Source: Alphaproteobacteria bacterium
GTDB taxonomy: Bacteria; Pseudomonadota; Alphaproteobacteria; Puniceispirillales; Puniceispirillaceae
Assembly: GCA_011524805.1 (NCBI GenBank)
Contig: WTJO01000143.1
Location: 1-6,580 of the forward strand
Reading direction: 5' to 3'
DNA: 6,580 nt
Of the stretch, positions 4,648 to 6,580 are shown one piece after another. Each line of letters opens with the position of its first letter. Within the stretch, counting starts at the first letter, position 1. Position numbers and translations under genes: made by a program. Below the pieces are notes generated by a model, which was not told the DNA's origin, made no database searches, and was given only the letters and a program-made list of their open reading frames with translations.

Positions 4648-6336
4648 CTAGTGAGCTACTATATCTTCCGATTTGCCCACATCTGATGCTAGTGGTGTGG
4701 CGGCAATATCAGCCCCCTCACCAGCTGCCTTTTGTAGTGGTGATGCCAATGCGACTGCCAGCACCTCATCAATTAAGGATACAGGAATAATCTCTAGCCC
4801 ATCGCGCACAATATCAGGCAAATCTGCCAGATCACGCTCATTTTCCTTTGGAATCAATACTGTTTTGATGCCACCACGCAATGCTGCAAGCAGTTTTTCT
4901 TTCAAACCGCCAATCGCAAGCACGCGGCCACGCAGCGTAATTTCCCCTGTCATGCCGACATCTTTGCGGATGGCTATGCCTGTCTGCACAGATACGATAG
5001 AGGTCACCATCGCTACACCGGCCGATGGCCCGTCTTTCGGGGTGGCGCCTTCTGGAACATGCACGTGAATATCGTATTTTTCCGAATCTTCTGCGTTGAT
5101 TCCGTAATTCAGAGCACGGGATTTAATTAAAAATTCCGCCGCCTTGATTGATTCCTTCATCACATCGCCAAGTTTTCCGGTTGAGGTAATCTTGCCCTTG
5201 CCCGGTACTTTTACAGCTTCAACCTGCAATAGCTCACCGCCCATCTCGGTCCATGCAAGCCCTGTTACCACGCCAATCTGGTCATCCTGATCAATCTCGC
5301 CAAACCGGAAGCGCTTCACGCCAAGATAATCAGATAAATCATCGGTGGTAACGCTAACAGTGTCCAGATTGTCAGCCATGATTTTCGTCACGGCCTTTCT
5401 TGCAAGTTTCGCCAGTTCGCGTTCGAGCGAACGTACACCTGCTTCTTTGGTGTAATATCTGATAATATCGGTAATTACCACATCATCTATCTCAAGCTCA
5501 CCTTCTTTCAGCCCGTGGTCGGTCAATTGCCGTGGCAGCAGATGGCGCTTGGCGATTTCCAGCTTTTCCTGCTCTGTATAGCCAGATAGGCGGATAATTT
5601 CCATCCTGTCCAGCAATGGCTGAGGCATGTTCATGCTGTTCGCGGTGGTGATAAACATCACATTCGATAAATCGAAATCAACTTCCAGATAATGATCCTG
5701 GAAGGTAGAATTTTGCGCAGGGTCAAGCACCTCAAGCAGCGCAGAGCTTGGATCTCCCCGCCAGTCAGCGCCCAGCTTGTCAATTTCATCTAGCAAAAAC
5801 AGAGGGTTGTTCTTACCTGATTTTTTCATGCCCTGAACAATTTTGCCGGGCATTGACCCGATATAGGTACGTCTATGGCCTCTGATTTCAGCCTCGTCTC
5901 TTACGCCACCAAGTGCCATGCGCACAAATTCACGCCCAGAAGCTCTGGCAATTGACTTGCCAAGCGAGGTTTTACCCACACCGGGCGGGCCTACCAGACA
6001 CAGAATAGGGCCTTTCATCTTCTTTGTGCGGTGCTGAACGGCCAGAAATTCAATAATGCGCTCTTTTACCTTCTCAAGACCGAAATGATCAGCGTCCAGA
6101 ATCTCGGAGGCTTTGTTAATATCATTATTCAGCCTGCTAGCCTTCTTCCATGGCAGAGAGGTCATCCAGTCAAGATAGTTGCGCACAACCGTGGCTTCAG
6201 CGCTCATTGGCCCCATATTTCTGAGCTTTTTCAACTCTGTTTCGGCCTTTTCCTTTGCTTCTTTCGGCATTTTGGCTGATTTGATTAGCTCTTCCAGCTC
6301 ATCTGTTTCATTTTTGCCGTTCTTCACCCTCGCCAA
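4648..6336 (-). CDS. lon: ATP-dependent protease Lon, central and C-terminal part (downstream of a frameshift)
   Basis: This piece carries the AAA+ and protease domains of the cytosolic Lon protease, which degrades misfolded and regulatory proteins. Numbering this frame from the TTG at 6336, homology begins near residue 7. The Walker A motif GPPGVGKTS is at 116-124, Walker B FLLDEID at 180-186, sensor-1 N233 in TTANS, the arginine-finger motif LLDRME at 241-246, and sensor-2 R302 in GVRSLER. The protease domain has PKDGPSAG with catalytic S438 and GLKEKLLAA with catalytic K481; the 43-residue spacing equals that of E. coli S679/K722. A low-complexity tail of about 30 residues follows. All key residues are intact, so this part could be functional. 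The TTG at 6336 is only where the frame opens, not a credible start: the N-terminal part of the same gene continues upstream in another frame. Confidence 0.93.
   Translation of the reverse strand: MARVKNGKNETDELEELIKSAKMPKEAKEKAETELKKLRNMGPMSAEATVVRNYLDWMTSLPWKKASRLNNDINKASEILDADHFGLEKVKERIIEFLAVQHRTKKMKGPILCLVGPPGVGKTSLGKSIARASGREFVRMALGGVRDEAEIRGHRRTYIGSMPGKIVQGMKKSGKNNPLFLLDEIDKLGADWRGDPSSALLEVLDPAQNSTFQDHYLEVDFDLSNVMFITTANSMNMPQPLLDRMEIIRLSGYTEQEKLEIAKRHLLPRQLTDHGLKEGELEIDDVVITDIIRYYTKEAGVRSLERELAKLARKAVTKIMADNLDTVSVTTDDLSDYLGVKRFRFGEIDQDDQIGVVTGLAWTEMGGELLQVEAVKVPGKGKITSTGKLGDVMKESIKAAEFLIKSRALNYGINAEDSEKYDIHVHVPEGATPKDGPSAGVAMVTSIVSVQTGIAIRKDVGMTGEITLRGRVLAIGGLKEKLLAALRGGIKTVLIPKENERDLADLPDIVRDGLEIIPVSLIDEVLAVALASPLQKAAGEGADIAATPLASDVGKSEDIVAH
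6308..6336 (-). other. lon: Frameshift site within lon
   Basis: The two lon frames overlap here. Upstream frame on the minus strand: GAA GAA CGG CAA AAA TGA. Downstream frame: GGC AAA AAT GAA ACA GAT, continuing as GKNETDELEEL. Removing one base in the GAAGAAC segment (plus-strand 6319-6325) gives a continuous GEGE(D or E)GKNETDELEEL, the kind of sequence expected in alphaproteobacterial Lon. The simplest reading is one inserted base, either a sequence error or a recent mutation. Confidence 0.8.
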
Positions 6337-6580
6337 GTTCTTTCTGAATCGCCTTCATCTGCTCATTCAGATAATATTCGCGCTGGGTCTTTTCCATCTG
6401 GCGCTTTACTCTGTTGCGCACCCGTTTTTCAACCTGAAGCACGCTGATTTCGCTTTCCATCATGCCGTAAATAGCTTCCAGACGTTCCTGTACGTCAACC
6501 ATTTCAAGCAGACTCTGCTTTTCGGCAATTTTCACTGCTAAATGAGAGGCAATCGTATCCGCAATTTTAGAGGTATCTTC
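6308..6580 (-). CDS. lon: Lon protease, N-proximal part (upstream of the frameshift; runs off the window)
   Basis: The 90 visible residues enter from the right edge already in frame (EDTSKIADTIASHLAVKIAE...), so the true start lies outside and the GTG at 6533-6535 is internal. The segment is the conserved helical linker before the AAA+ module: MMESEISVLQVEKR (40-53), NRVKRQMEKTQREYYLNEQ (56-74) and MKAIQKELGEGEE (75-87). It then runs ERQK and hits TGA at 6308-6310. Lon proteins continue here into a charged stretch and the KMPKEAKEKAE helix, which is found in the frame of the preceding entry. The two pieces are therefore one gene split by a frameshift, not two genes. Confidence 0.9.
   Translation of the reverse strand, partial: EDTSKIADTIASHLAVKIAEKQSLLEMVDVQERLEAIYGMMESEISVLQVEKRVRNRVKRQMEKTQREYYLNEQMKAIQKELGEGEERQK

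Noticed and set aside
4673..5068. Long open frames antisense to lon and in other frames of the dehydrogenases (for example 2669-3100 plus, 2607-2948 minus, 1126-1482 minus)
   Set aside because: They lie wholly within genes with clear family motifs, and their translations show no family features; they are shadows of the coding strands.

Overview
The window looks like chromosomal DNA of an alphaproteobacterium of moderate GC content. The main evidence is the minus-strand order lon, hupB (HU), tRNA-Val(UAC), a linkage familiar from many Alphaproteobacteria, together with a Lon sequence of alphaproteobacterial flavour. A marine lineage such as SAR116 would fit, but that is a guess; no rRNA or other strong taxonomic marker is present.

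The left part (1-3759) is all on the plus strand. It begins with the C-terminal end of a DUF3426-like protein cut by the window edge. A VOC-fold (glyoxalase-like) protein follows, and its stop codon overlaps the start of a Gfo/Idh/MocA-family NAD(P)-dependent dehydrogenase by 4 bases. About 110 bases later comes a second, divergent Gfo/Idh/MocA dehydrogenase. Both dehydrogenases keep the Rossmann glycine motif and the Lys / Asp-x3-His catalytic pattern. The trio probably belongs to a sugar, inositol or polyol catabolic pathway, with the substrate unknown. After these lie a 47-codon gene for a single-pass membrane miniprotein with a strong Shine-Dalgarno, and then a 120-residue cytosolic protein I do not recognise.

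The middle (3760-4028) is a gap of about 270 bases between convergent transcription units. It holds weak promoter-like and hairpin elements but no gene I can support.

The right part (4029-6580) is all on the minus strand. Read in the direction of transcription it has lon (running in from beyond the window), a short intergenic region with a hupB promoter, hupB with a good rho-independent terminator, and tRNA-Val with an encoded CCA. The lon reading frame is broken: its two parts lie in different frames and join around 6308-6336, consistent with one extra base. Both halves are otherwise well conserved, so a sequencing or assembly error or a very recent mutation is more likely than an old pseudogene. 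Recoding is a remote alternative.

No mobile element, CRISPR array or recognisable defence system is seen. The items most worth a second look are the lon frameshift, the unlisted miniprotein with its unknown neighbour, and a perfect inverted repeat that covers the ribosome binding site of the VOC gene.
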